A stretch of 57,632 bases of DNA from Phycisphaerales bacterium (GTDB taxonomy: Bacteria > Planctomycetota > Phycisphaerae > Phycisphaerales > UBA1924). Shown here one piece after another: positions 26,654 to 35,999 of this stretch. The notes under the pieces are model-generated. The model ran no database searches. It was given only the letters and a program-made list of their open reading frames with translations, and had not been told where the DNA came from. Numbering within the stretch: the first letter of the stretch is position 1; the number at the start of each line of letters is the position of its first letter. The position numbers and the translations under genes were made by a program. The stretch covers positions 1 through 57,632 of the forward strand of contig JALSHH010000032.1 in the NCBI GenBank assembly GCA_026982335.1, read 5' to 3'.

Positions 26654-28060
26654 CTATGGGCATCCGGCTCCAAATGCTTCAAGGAAGGCTGAGATATCGA
26701 AGAAGTTGAGTTTTCCATCGTTGGTCAGGTCTGCATCGAGGTTTGCATCTGCAAAAAGTTTGAGAAAAGCGGACACATCGAAAAAGTTGAGTTGGCCGTC
26801 GTTGTTGAAATCGACCACACATTCACTTTGAACTGGCGTGGCAACAAAGACACCAATGGTTCCATTGCGGAGAAAGAGGCTCATTGCGATCTGTCCTTGG
26901 TCGTTGATGTCAATGACGCCGTTGACCACTTGTCGCCCTGTGAATCCTCCAAAATCATACCCCAAAGCGATCGGGCCCAAATCCGTGTCAATCATCTGGT
27001 CCCACTCGACGAGTTTGGTCAAATCAGTTCCATTGCCAACCCAAACTGCGGTTGAGTCATTGGATACATCACTTGCCCGGAAGGCAACAGTCCCGCTCGA
27101 GTTAATTACCGGCGGGAAGTTGGCGATCGACCCGTTTTGGATATCAGGATGGTCTCCCGAGCCAATTGTCGTTGTCGTCATTGTCATTCCATCCCACCGG
27201 AGAACCTCCCAGATAGATCCTGCCGATCGTCTTGCCGAGAAGGCGACAGACCCACTTTGAGCAATTGCAGCGGAGTTGACAAACGCATTCCATTGCCCGC
27301 CGGTCTCGGCGATGGTCGTTGGGACGCCTTGGGTATCAAACCGTACGATGCGTCGTGTCGATCCTTGGGCGATGGTGTTGGCGACAATTTGGCGCGCGTC
27401 GTTGATCTCGGGTGAAAAAAGAAAACTGTATGTTCCTGTGCCTGTTTCGGCGATTAGTGTTTGGGTTCGACTGCCTTGGGCAAATTCGTCGACAATAAGC
27501 TTGTCGACTGCTCCGGAATCTGCCCGATAGCAAATCGCTCCATCGCCAGTCAAGGTGATGCCTGTGAATCCGGAAACACCTTCATCGCCACCGATGCCAA
27601 AGTCGTGCATGAGCGTACCATCGGTTGTATAAAGTTGAGCTCCGTCACCAAAGCCACCCATTTCGATTGCGATCATGTTGTTCCGAAGATCGAGCGATGA
27701 AGACCAGACAGGATTGCCCGAAGTATTGGCAGTAAAGATCACACTTCCAGTCCCACCTTGGCCGTAGAACACGCCTTCAGCTCCACCGAGAATGACCCGT
27801 ATACCCACCGCTCCATCTTCTGCAATCGAGACATATTGCGACGAGAGCGAGCTTGGGAAAGGCAAGTTGAATGCCGGAATCCCGCCATCGAGGCTCGATC
27901 GGCATTGAAGTTCGAAAATCCACTGGGTTGTCGCTTGGTCAGCAACAGCAGATATCGTTGAACTTGTCCGGGCCGGTAGGATTTGGGCCTGGACCAATCC
28001 GGGCGAACCAGCCCACAAGCCAACGACCCCCGTAAGGGTGCAAATAGGGACACTGTACAT
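26654..28060 (-). CDS. Exported propeller-like repeat protein with GC-type dockerin tail
   Basis: A 468-residue protein with a signal peptide (residues 1-25, ending VQAQ). About 380 residues contain recurring strands of the form GxxAFRA/FSA (AICYRADSG, SVAFSARRSAGSIWEVLRW, TVAFRASDVSNDSTAVWVG), spaced as in beta-propeller or related repeat proteins. The 55-residue tail ends AGCP; its linker reads ADANLDAD instead of the usual DPxAD form. GGAGA lies upstream of the ATG. Similar repeat proteins with variable anchors are common in Planctomycetota (general knowledge), but their role is not known. It is the first dockerin-tailed gene downstream of rho on the same strand. Confidence 0.87.
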   Translation of the reverse strand: MYSVPICTLTGVVGLWAGSPGLVQAQILPARTSSTISAVADQATTQWIFELQCRSSLDGGIPAFNLPFPSSLSSQYVSIAEDGAVGIRVILGGAEGVFYGQGGTGSVIFTANTSGNPVWSSSLDLRNNMIAIEMGGFGDGAQLYTTDGTLMHDFGIGGDEGVSGFTGITLTGDGAICYRADSGAVDKLIVDEFAQGSRTQTLIAETGTGTYSFLFSPEINDARQIVANTIAQGSTRRIVRFDTQGVPTTIAETGGQWNAFVNSAAIAQSGSVAFSARRSAGSIWEVLRWDGMTMTTTTIGSGDHPDIQNGSIANFPPVINSSGTVAFRASDVSNDSTAVWVGNGTDLTKLVEWDQMIDTDLGPIALGYDFGGFTGRQVVNGVIDINDQGQIAMSLFLRNGTIGVFVATPVQSECVVDFNNDGQLNFFDVSAFLKLFADANLDADLTNDGKLNFFDISAFLEAFGAGCP

Positions 28061-28237
28061 GTGGTATTCTCCAGCCGAGTTTGATGCAGAAGTGCTTGTT
28101 GCCTTGACGATACCGAAAAAAAGATCATTTACAAGCCTTTTCTACCCAGAACTTTTCCCCAGAACCCTTTGTTTGAGGACTGGTTTTGATGGTCGGTTTT
28201 GAGCGCTGGGCTTACGGGCCGATTGAACCGGCATGAC

Positions 28238-29452
28238 TCAGGCACCCACAAGTGCTTCGTTGGTCTCAAACCGTTCCAGTGCAGCAAGCAACTGCTCAAC
28301 CTGTACAGGCGGAGGCATGTTGAGCATCCGTCGGCGAAGGGCTGTGATCGTTTGCAAAGGCTTGTCCTCGATGAGCAAATCTTCTTTGCGTGTACCGCTG
28401 GCTGCGAGGTTAATTGCGGGGAAGAGCCGTTTTTCGGCAATCTTGCGATCGAGGATCAGCTCCATATTTCCGGTGCCTTTAAACTCTTCAAAGATCACCT
28501 GATCGCCTTGGCTGCCGGTATCGACCAAACAGGTCGCAATGATCGTAAGCGATCCCCCTTCTTCAGTATTGCGTGCTGCACCGAAGATCTGTTTGGGAAT
28601 TTCAAGGGCCTTCGAATCAATCCCGCCCGACATTGTGCGCCCAGAGCTGGCATGCTTATTCGAACGGTTAAATGCCCGTCCGATCCGGGTAAGCGAATCA
28701 AGCACAATAAACACATGTTTACCCGCTTCAACCATCGCCTTGGCGCGTTCAATGGTGGTGATCGAAAGCTCAATATGCTTGGCAACATCATGGTCGTTGC
28801 TTGAAGCAAAAAGCTCGATCTGTTCACGCTTCCAAGGCTTATCCCAAGGCTCCTTACCGTCGCGCTGGGCAGCATTACCATGGAATGTACGGAGAAAATC
28901 CGTCACCTCTTCAGGACGCTCGTCGATCAACAGCGCCATCACATGCACATCGGGGTGATTCATCAGCACTGCAGTGGTGATGTCTTTGAGTAAAGTCGTT
29001 TTGCCTGCTTTGGGAGGCGAGACGATCAGCCCACGCTGTCCTCGCCCGATTGGGCAAAAAAGGTCGATTAACCGACACACCGGCGGGCAACCCGGATATT
29101 CAAGCGTCAGCCTTGGCGATGGATCAATACTCGTGAGATCGGCGAATTGCTTGCGCGATGCAAAATCTTCGGGGCTCATCCCCTCAATCTCGATGAATCG
29201 TTCGACCACCGGGCGAGGCTTACGAGGCCCAGGAGAGCCTCGTCCTCTTCGGCGGCGACGGGGTTTCTTCTCGACCACCTCCACCTCGACACGCAAGCCA
29301 TCGCGCAATGGTAACTCCTCTCCAAAATGAACAGGAACAAACGGATCGTCAGGAGCTTGAAGCGTCTTGGCGGTGGTATTCGACAACTGCCGAACACGCC
29401 CCTCCGAACGCTTTGGCCATTCCAATATGCCAGTCAGCGTGGTTGTAGACAT
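28238..29452 (-). CDS. rho: Transcription termination factor Rho
   Basis: Rho is a hexameric RNA-dependent ATPase that ends transcription. The 404-residue product has the ATPase core with Walker A PPKAGKT (147-152 region), ALLIDERPEEVTDF, VLDSLTRIGRAFNR and the family ending around LLIEDKPLQTITALRRR. The N-terminal helical domain of E. coli Rho is absent. The RNA-binding part begins TGILEWPKRSEGRVRQL, where the usual GFGFLR RNP1 motif is not recognisable, and a basic stretch (KKPRRRRRGRG, residues 63-73) follows. The ATG at 29452 is taken as start; the open frame extends upstream without homology-like sequence. It is divergent from ptsI. Confidence 0.94.
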   Translation of the reverse strand: MSTTTLTGILEWPKRSEGRVRQLSNTTAKTLQAPDDPFVPVHFGEELPLRDGLRVEVEVVEKKPRRRRRGRGSPGPRKPRPVVERFIEIEGMSPEDFASRKQFADLTSIDPSPRLTLEYPGCPPVCRLIDLFCPIGRGQRGLIVSPPKAGKTTLLKDITTAVLMNHPDVHVMALLIDERPEEVTDFLRTFHGNAAQRDGKEPWDKPWKREQIELFASSNDHDVAKHIELSITTIERAKAMVEAGKHVFIVLDSLTRIGRAFNRSNKHASSGRTMSGGIDSKALEIPKQIFGAARNTEEGGSLTIIATCLVDTGSQGDQVIFEEFKGTGNMELILDRKIAEKRLFPAINLAASGTRKEDLLIEDKPLQTITALRRRMLNMPPPVQVEQLLAALERFETNEALVGA

Positions 29453-29750
29453 GTGTTTTCTTGTTTCACAACAGATTCCATGCATAACACACATTGAAAC
29501 CTGAAGCGTGGTTCGTGCACCGCGTTCGCGTGACTCAACAGTTGAGCAAGTCAAACCATCAAGTGAGTGACGGCCGCCGGCGCGCTCTGTACGATTATAC
29601 ACCAAGTATTGACAGAATCCTACCCCAAATCCACAAGCACCATCTGAGAGGTCCAATTCGTGTTCTTGTCCCACGCCTTGCTAAGATAAAGGAGGCAGTA
29701 GTACTCTCAATGAGACTTTTATCACTCCTTTGATCACTCTTGGAATACAC

Positions 29751-31511
29751 ATGCAGACCTTGCGAGGCATCCCAGTTTCTCCCGGATTTGTGATCGGGCG
29801 TATCTTCGTGATCGAGGACGAGTCTCGACCACGCGTCAAAAAACGCAATATAGACCTTGCGGATATCCCTGCCGAGCTTGAACGCTATGAGTTTGCTCGA
29901 AACGCTTCAATTTGCGAGCTCAATGAGCTTCACAAAACCGCAGCCGATGAGATGGGGAAAGAGGCTGCGAAAATCTTCCTCTTTCATATCGGTGTGCTTT
30001 GTGATCCAACCGTGATGACCCCGATCAAAAAAATGATTGAGGAAGATCAGGTCAATGCTGAATATGCGATTTGGAATACCTTCAACACCCTTTCCAAGAA
30101 ATTCGCCAGTCACCCAGATTCTACTTTTCAATCCAAGGTCGATGATTTGCGTGACCTTGCATCACGCCAGCTTGGAAATCTTGATACAAAGAAAAAAGTC
30201 TCCATTACCAACCTGAATGAAGGAACAGTGATTGCCGCTCGTGATCTGACTCCGTCACAAACCGCCGGGTTTGACCGAACCAAGGTTGCCGCCTTTGTGA
30301 CTGCCCTCGGGGGGCGGACGAGCCACACCGCGATTGTTGCTGGTGCCTTGAATTTGCCCGCGGTGGTGGGGGTCAAGGGGCTTTTGGCCCAAGTCAGCGA
30401 TGGGCAGAAAATCATCGTCGATGGCCAAAAAGGGCTCATCATCCTCGACCCCGACGAAGAAACCATCGAACACTACCACCAGGCGCAAATCCGCGCTCGC
30501 CAAGTCAGCCTCTCGCTCCACGAATATGCCAAACTCCCCGCCATCACCGCTGACGGGGTCCGGATCACGCTGTTGGGCAATATCGAGTTCGCCCACGAAA
30601 TCGACCAAGTCATCAACGACGGCGGCACCGGGATCGGGCTCTACCGAACTGAATTCCTCTTCCTCACCCAACGGGCCAAACCCACGGAAGAAGATCATTA
30701 TCGGGCGTATTCCGAATGTGTCAAACACCTCAAAGGCAAACCTTTGACCATCCGCACAATTGACCTTGGGGCTGACAAATATACCCAATCGCAAGAAGAA
30801 AACCCCGAACGCAATCCATATTTAGGGTTGCGGTCCATCCGGTACTGTCTGGTGCATCAGGATATTTTTCGCACCCAACTCCGCGCCATTTTGCGCGCCA
30901 GCGCCCATGGCCCAATCAAGGTGATGTTCCCGCTGGTGACCAATATTGCCGAGTTCCGTACGGGGAAATATTTCATCCGCGAAGAGATGGAAGATCTTGA
31001 CGAGCAAGGGGTTGCGTACGATAAGGATATCGAGATCGGAATGATGGTCGAGGTGCCGGCCGCCGCCCTGATGGCTGGTTCGTTCGCTCGAGAAGTCGAT
31101 TTTTTTTCCATCGGAACCAACGATCTTGTGCAATACACCCTCGCGGTTGACCGAACAAACGAACGGGTGGCGTCTTTATACACCCCGATTCACCCGGCGG
31201 TGCTCAAGCTCATCCGCGATGTGACTCGTGCCGGCCGTCGCCATGAGGTCCCAGTCTCATGCTGCGGGCAATCGGCAGCAGATCCCGCCTTTGCCGCGTT
31301 GCTGCTGGGACTCGGGGTGCGTACCATTTCAGCGACCGGGTCTTCGCTTCCGATGCTCAAGAAGACGATTCGCGGGTTGACCGTGTCCCGATGCGAACGG
31401 ATTGCTAAAAAAGCGATCAGTTTCGATTCCGAAGCCGAAGCCGCCAGTTATGTGCGGTCTAGGCTCAGAAAACTTGTCCCCGAGGTATTCGACGGGCGTC
31501 CCGTCGGCTAG
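29751..31511 (+). CDS. ptsI: Phosphoenolpyruvate-protein phosphotransferase (PTS enzyme I)
   Basis: Enzyme I takes phosphate from PEP and passes it to HPr at the head of the sugar phosphotransferase or regulatory PTS chain. The 586-residue product has the phospho-His domain (GGRTSHTAIVAGAL, His 192) and the PEP-binding TIM-barrel (IGLYRTEFLF, FSIGTNDLVQYTLAVDR). The active-site Cys lies in VSCCGQSAADP, where the usual CGEMA reads CGQSA. The ATG at 29751 begins MQTLRGIPVSPG, the normal family start; an in-frame ATG at 29730 is less likely. No HPr or enzyme II gene is in the window, so a regulatory rather than transport PTS is possible. Confidence 0.93.
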   Translation: MQTLRGIPVSPGFVIGRIFVIEDESRPRVKKRNIDLADIPAELERYEFARNASICELNELHKTAADEMGKEAAKIFLFHIGVLCDPTVMTPIKKMIEEDQVNAEYAIWNTFNTLSKKFASHPDSTFQSKVDDLRDLASRQLGNLDTKKKVSITNLNEGTVIAARDLTPSQTAGFDRTKVAAFVTALGGRTSHTAIVAGALNLPAVVGVKGLLAQVSDGQKIIVDGQKGLIILDPDEETIEHYHQAQIRARQVSLSLHEYAKLPAITADGVRITLLGNIEFAHEIDQVINDGGTGIGLYRTEFLFLTQRAKPTEEDHYRAYSECVKHLKGKPLTIRTIDLGADKYTQSQEENPERNPYLGLRSIRYCLVHQDIFRTQLRAILRASAHGPIKVMFPLVTNIAEFRTGKYFIREEMEDLDEQGVAYDKDIEIGMMVEVPAAALMAGSFAREVDFFSIGTNDLVQYTLAVDRTNERVASLYTPIHPAVLKLIRDVTRAGRRHEVPVSCCGQSAADPAFAALLLGLGVRTISATGSSLPMLKKTIRGLTVSRCERIAKKAISFDSEAEAASYVRSRLRKLVPEVFDGRPVG

Positions 31512-31904
31512 TTCAATCCCGCGGGCCTTTGCTGCTGATCGATACCCAATCGCAGCGTGCCAACGATTGATCCTCGGCCACGAACAACAAAGCAGCCGTC
31601 GATTGAACCCAACTTATGTTCAGTTGACAGGCCGCCGAGTCATCCCGGTGTGCTCGTCGAGCGATGTGATTGATTTTTGCGATGAATCTCGCGCAGAGCC
31701 AAAGCCCGTGCCCCAACTTTGTGGAGTGGGCGCGCACCGAGAGCACCACGCCGGCTGCTGCCACATTTCAGTGAGCATCGAGTGCACACGCACCGCGCAC
31801 AACCAAAGACTCGACCAAGCCCACTCCGGCGCACCTCTGCGCCTGTGTTGGTTTGTCTCTGCGCATCACAGCACGCTCGCTGACCAACAAGGTCAGAAAC
31901 ACCA
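31512..31904. other. Intergenic / possible long 5' leader of the RNase E/G gene
   Basis: These 393 bases between ptsI and the RNase gene hold no open frame with coding character in the right context. In many bacteria RNase E controls its own mRNA through a long leader, so this may be such a leader, but I could not identify a conserved hairpin set. A promoter could not be assigned. Confidence 0.35.
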
Positions 31905-34757
31905 ATGACAGACTTTTCAGAAAACAACGACAACCAATCTAACGAACTCCAACCTGAAACAACCTCCAAGACAACGAAAAAAACCACCAAGAAATCTGCT
32001 TCAAAGAAGACCACGAAGAAATCCGCTTCAAAGAAGACAACCAAGAAGAAGACTTCCAAGCGGGTGACCAAAAAAACCACCAAAAAATCCGTGAGCATGA
32101 AAACGGATCCAGAAACTTCAGAGCAAGACATCCCAACGCCTCAGCCTGTTGAGGAAAACTCTGAGCAGCTGTCCGAGCAAACACCCGAGCCAGAAACTCA
32201 AGAGAAGCCGTTTTCGCGCCGCGCATCAACCCAAAAAACCACAAAGAAATCCGCAACCAAAAAGACCACCAAAAAAACAACGCGCAAAGTATCATCATCC
32301 AAAGCCGCCGTCCCTGTGTCACAAGCCGAGATGATTATCAATTATGTACCCGGCGAAGAGTGCCGGGTGGCGATGCTCGAAGATGGCAAGCTCGAAGAGC
32401 TTATGGTCGAACCCACCGATCGCGTCTCGCGTGTGGGTAACATCTATGTCGGCAAGGTCACCAACATCGAGCCTTCGATCCAAGCAGTTTTTGTCGACTT
32501 TGGCACCGAAGAAAACGGGTTCCTCCATGTCTCGGACCTGCACCCACAGTATTTTGCCAAGGGCGACGAGAAAACCGAACGAGTTGGCAAAAAGACCCCA
32601 CGCAAAAGTCGCCCGCCGGTGCAAGACTGCATCAAGCGCGGACAAGAGATCATCGTCCAAGTGCTCAAAGAAGGTGTGGGCACCAAGGGTCCGACCCTGA
32701 CAAGCTACCTCTCGATCCCGGGGCGGTTCTTGGTCATGATGCCCGGGATGGATAAGGTCGGCGTCTCACGCAAGGAAGAAGACGAAGACAAACGCAAGGC
32801 AGCCAAGCAGATTCTCTCTCAACTCGAACTCCCCGAAGGGTTCGGATTCATCCTTCGCACCGCCGGGTTCGATCGCACCAAAGCCGAGCTCAAGCGAGAC
32901 CTTGCATATCTCGGTCGGCTCTGGAAAGACATGGAATCCCGCCGAAAAGGTGGCAACAAACCTCGCCTGCTCTACACCGAATCCGATCTTTTGGTCCGCT
33001 CAATCCGCGACCTGCTGACCTCCGAAGTCTCGCGCGTGGTGATCGACTCCGAGCCTGCGCTCAAGCGCGTCGCCCGGTTCGTCAAGATCGCTGCTCCTCG
33101 CTCGGGCGCCAAGCTCTCACACTACACAGGCACCAAACCAATTTTCCACGCCTTTGGCATCGAATCCCAGATCAACGAAATCCACGCTCGTGAGGTCATG
33201 CTCCCTTCAGGCGGGCGACTGGTCATCGATCAAACCGAAGCACTGGTCGCCATTGATGTCAACTCGGGCAAGTCCCGCGCCGCGCGCGATGCCGAGACCA
33301 ACGCCTTTAAGACCAATATGGAAGCGGTCGATGCGATTTGCCGTCAACTACGCCTGCGCGATCTAGGCGGATTGGTTGTCAACGACCTGATCGACATGCG
33401 CTACCACTCGCATCGCAAGGAAGTCGAAGCCAGGTTCAACGAGCGACTCAAACGCGATCGCGCCAAATCATCCACCGCACCCATTTCACCCTTCGGGCTC
33501 TTGGAGATGACCCGCCAGCGGATGCGTGGGTCAATGGAGTCCCAACACTTTGCTGACTGTCCCATGTGTCATGGGCGAGGGCTCATCAAGCGCCCCGATT
33601 CAGTCGCAGCAACAGCATTGCGCGATCTGGCAGCTTTGCTCGATTACGAAAAAGTCCATCGTGCCGAGCTGGTCGTCAATCCCCGCGTCGCCAGCGCTTT
33701 GCTCTCGACCAAACGCTCGAGCCTGATGCGCATCGAACTGATCTCAGGAAAAATGCTCGATGTTCGTGTGTCCGAGTCACTTCCAATCGACCGTGTATCG
33801 TTCTATGCCTACGACGAGTCAGGCTCAGACATCAACATCGAAAAGCTCAAACCCGCCAAGCGGGTCGAGCCCAGTGTGGTCGAATGGCGCGACGAGAGTT
33901 CACCCGATGGATCGTGGGCGATGGATCCACTCGATGAAATCGATGAAACCACTGTCCAAAAGCTCGCTGAGGAAATCGCTCGCAAGGCCGAATCCGCCGA
34001 GCATGTCGAACTGCCCGTCGAAGGTGCACTCGATGAGAGCAGCGAAGCCTTCAAGAAAAAACGCCGCCGCCGTCGAGGCGGACGCGGACGAAGCCGACCA
34101 GACGAGGAGTCAGAAAGCAGCGAATCGCGACAGGACGACCGCCCATCAAAGAGCGAGCCTAACCAAGGCCAATCCAGCGAATCAAGCCAATCCGATGAAC
34201 CAATCGAACTCGATGAAAACGGCGAACCCATCAAGAAGAAACGCCGCCGCCGTCGAGGCGGGCGTGGTCGGAGCCGATCGGGCGAAGAGAACGCGCAAGA
34301 GAATGATCCATCAGGTGCAACTGTTTCGTCGAGTGATGAGCCCCAACCCGTTGCTCAAAGCGCTTCCGAAGAATCACCCACTGAGTCTGATGAACCAAAC
34401 GAATCATCCCCACGCCCCCGCCGTCGTCCAAGACGCCGACCATCGAAGAAGGGGTCATCGGACGAGGGGTCTTCACCTGAGTCGGCCTTGGATAAAGCCC
34501 CAAACACACCAGACGATAAACCTGAAGCCAATCGTGTCACCGAGCCCAAACCCAAATCTCGTCGTCGATCACGCTCAAAAAAACCAATATCCGAATCGAG
34601 CGCCGAATCCGCACCCGCACGCGAAGCAAAGTCCGAGCCTGCCTCCAACGCTCAACCCGCAACCGACAAGCCCAATCTCAAGCCCAAGCGTGGACTCTAT
34701 TCCAATTCCCGTCGAATCCTATCTGCCAGCGAGTTGGCCAAGTTGGGGCTTGAATAA
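31905..34757 (+). CDS. Ribonuclease E/G family protein with basic extensions
   Basis: A 950-residue endoribonuclease for mRNA decay and rRNA processing. The N-terminal 140 residues are a Lys/Thr/Ser-rich histone-H1-like extension (TKKTTKKSASKKTTKK units at about 22-62 and 110-130). The S1 RNA-binding domain follows (RVGNIYVGKVTNIEPSIQAV, about 172-270). The catalytic DNase-I-like subdomain carries Asp 451 (AIDVNSGKS) and Asp 494 (VNDLIDM), and the zinc-link is CPMCHGRG (552-559). After about residue 710 the chain is disordered, with two copies of KKKRRRRRGGRGRSR at 717 and 777. Length and ends differ from both E. coli RNase E and RNase G. dxr follows 9 bases downstream. Confidence 0.93.
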   Translation: MTDFSENNDNQSNELQPETTSKTTKKTTKKSASKKTTKKSASKKTTKKKTSKRVTKKTTKKSVSMKTDPETSEQDIPTPQPVEENSEQLSEQTPEPETQEKPFSRRASTQKTTKKSATKKTTKKTTRKVSSSKAAVPVSQAEMIINYVPGEECRVAMLEDGKLEELMVEPTDRVSRVGNIYVGKVTNIEPSIQAVFVDFGTEENGFLHVSDLHPQYFAKGDEKTERVGKKTPRKSRPPVQDCIKRGQEIIVQVLKEGVGTKGPTLTSYLSIPGRFLVMMPGMDKVGVSRKEEDEDKRKAAKQILSQLELPEGFGFILRTAGFDRTKAELKRDLAYLGRLWKDMESRRKGGNKPRLLYTESDLLVRSIRDLLTSEVSRVVIDSEPALKRVARFVKIAAPRSGAKLSHYTGTKPIFHAFGIESQINEIHAREVMLPSGGRLVIDQTEALVAIDVNSGKSRAARDAETNAFKTNMEAVDAICRQLRLRDLGGLVVNDLIDMRYHSHRKEVEARFNERLKRDRAKSSTAPISPFGLLEMTRQRMRGSMESQHFADCPMCHGRGLIKRPDSVAATALRDLAALLDYEKVHRAELVVNPRVASALLSTKRSSLMRIELISGKMLDVRVSESLPIDRVSFYAYDESGSDINIEKLKPAKRVEPSVVEWRDESSPDGSWAMDPLDEIDETTVQKLAEEIARKAESAEHVELPVEGALDESSEAFKKKRRRRRGGRGRSRPDEESESSESRQDDRPSKSEPNQGQSSESSQSDEPIELDENGEPIKKKRRRRRGGRGRSRSGEENAQENDPSGATVSSSDEPQPVAQSASEESPTESDEPNESSPRPRRRPRRRPSKKGSSDEGSSPESALDKAPNTPDDKPEANRVTEPKPKSRRRSRSKKPISESSAESAPAREAKSEPASNAQPATDKPNLKPKRGLYSNSRRILSASELAKLGLE

Positions 34758-34766
34758 GGAGTCGGC

Positions 34767-35999
34767 GTGGGCAAGCACTCAGGGTTCCAAACCAAACGCG
34801 TCATTATCCTCGGCTCGACCGGGTCGATCGGCGCGCAAACCGTCGAGGTCATCGAACACCTCAACACCCTCACCCATCAGAGCGAATCGAGCATCCGTTT
34901 CGAGATTGTCGGGCTCGCTGCCGGGTCGAACCACCGCCAGCTCATCGATCAAGCGGACAAATTGGCGGTGCGCGATCTGGCCCTTGCCAATGCGCCCGGT
35001 CGATTTGATCAATCCGGGCTCAACTTTCGCCTCGGGCACGATGCCCCCCGCCGACTGATCGAGGAGGTCCCTTGCGATCTTGTTGTAGGCGCCATTGTTG
35101 GCATCGCCGGGCTCGATTCTGTGCTGCGCGCGATTGAATTGGGCATTGATGTCGCCCTGGCCAACAAGGAAACCCTTGTTGCCGGGGGGGGGCTGGTGAT
35201 CGACGCCGCATGCAAATCCGGAGCGTCGTTGTTTCCAGTTGATTCTGAACACGCCGGCGTCTGGCAATGCTTCAGCGCCATGACACCAATGTCCTACGCT
35301 CCGCCGATGCCCGCGCCCGAGTCAATCGAGCGCGTCATCCTCACCGCATCGGGCGGAGCCTTTGGCACCCAATCCCGTGATCAAATCATGCACGCCAAAC
35401 TTGCCGAAGCACTCAATCATCCCAACTGGTCAATGGGTACCAAAGTGACCATCGACAGTGCGACCCTGATGAACAAAGCACTCGAACTCATCGAAGCCCA
35501 CTGGCTCTTCGGGCTCAACGCCGATCAACTCGGCGCGGTCATCCATCCCCAGTCCATCGTCCACGCACTTGTCGAATGCGCCGACTCATCGGTCATTGCC
35601 CAGCTGGGTGCACCCGACATGAAAGTCCCGATCCAACATGCCCTGACCCACCCGATGCGCTCGCGCGCGTGCGCCGATCGGCTTGATCTGGCAAAGCTCG
35701 GGATACTCGATTTTCACGAAGTCGACCCCGACCGCTTCCCCGCGATCAATCTGGCGATGAATGCCATTCGAGCCCAAGGATCTGCTGGCGCGATGCTCAA
35801 CGCTGCCAACGAACGGGCTGTCGAGCACTTCATCGCCGGCCAACTTCCCTTCGGCCAGATCGACCATTGTGTCGCTTCAGTGATGGACGAACTTTCAATC
35901 GAGCCCATCCATACCCTCGCCGATGTCTACGCAGCCGATGCCCGTGCCCGTGCATGTGTCGACCAATGCTGCCCAAACAAAGCAGGGGAGACGCGATGA
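34767..35999 (+). CDS. dxr: 1-deoxy-D-xylulose 5-phosphate reductoisomerase
   Basis: Dxr converts DXP to 2-C-methyl-D-erythritol 4-phosphate with NADPH, the second step of the MEP isoprenoid pathway. The 410-residue protein has the NADPH-binding GSTGSIGAQT, the NKETLVAGG stretch and the metal/substrate loop VDSEHAGVWQCF. It also has LTASGGAFGT and the MGTKVTIDSATLMNKALELIEAHWLF region typical of the family. The start is a GTG at 34767 with AAGGAG 5 bases upstream, overlapping the stop region of the RNase gene, so the two are probably cotranscribed. Its stop overlaps the ATG of the next gene (ATGA). Confidence 0.95.
   Translation: MGKHSGFQTKRVIILGSTGSIGAQTVEVIEHLNTLTHQSESSIRFEIVGLAAGSNHRQLIDQADKLAVRDLALANAPGRFDQSGLNFRLGHDAPRRLIEEVPCDLVVGAIVGIAGLDSVLRAIELGIDVALANKETLVAGGGLVIDAACKSGASLFPVDSEHAGVWQCFSAMTPMSYAPPMPAPESIERVILTASGGAFGTQSRDQIMHAKLAEALNHPNWSMGTKVTIDSATLMNKALELIEAHWLFGLNADQLGAVIHPQSIVHALVECADSSVIAQLGAPDMKVPIQHALTHPMRSRACADRLDLAKLGILDFHEVDPDRFPAINLAMNAIRAQGSAGAMLNAANERAVEHFIAGQLPFGQIDHCVASVMDELSIEPIHTLADVYAADARARACVDQCCPNKAGETR

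Noticed and set aside
12468-26821. CRISPR-like regularly recurring sequence seen when scanning the cluster
   Set aside because: The recurrence comes from homologous coding tails of about 165 bp at gene 3' ends, spaced at gene length, not from short spacers.
33760-35058. Long Ser/Pro/Asn-rich open frame overlapping the RNase E/G and dxr genes
   Set aside because: It is a shadow frame of two well-supported genes with biased codon composition.
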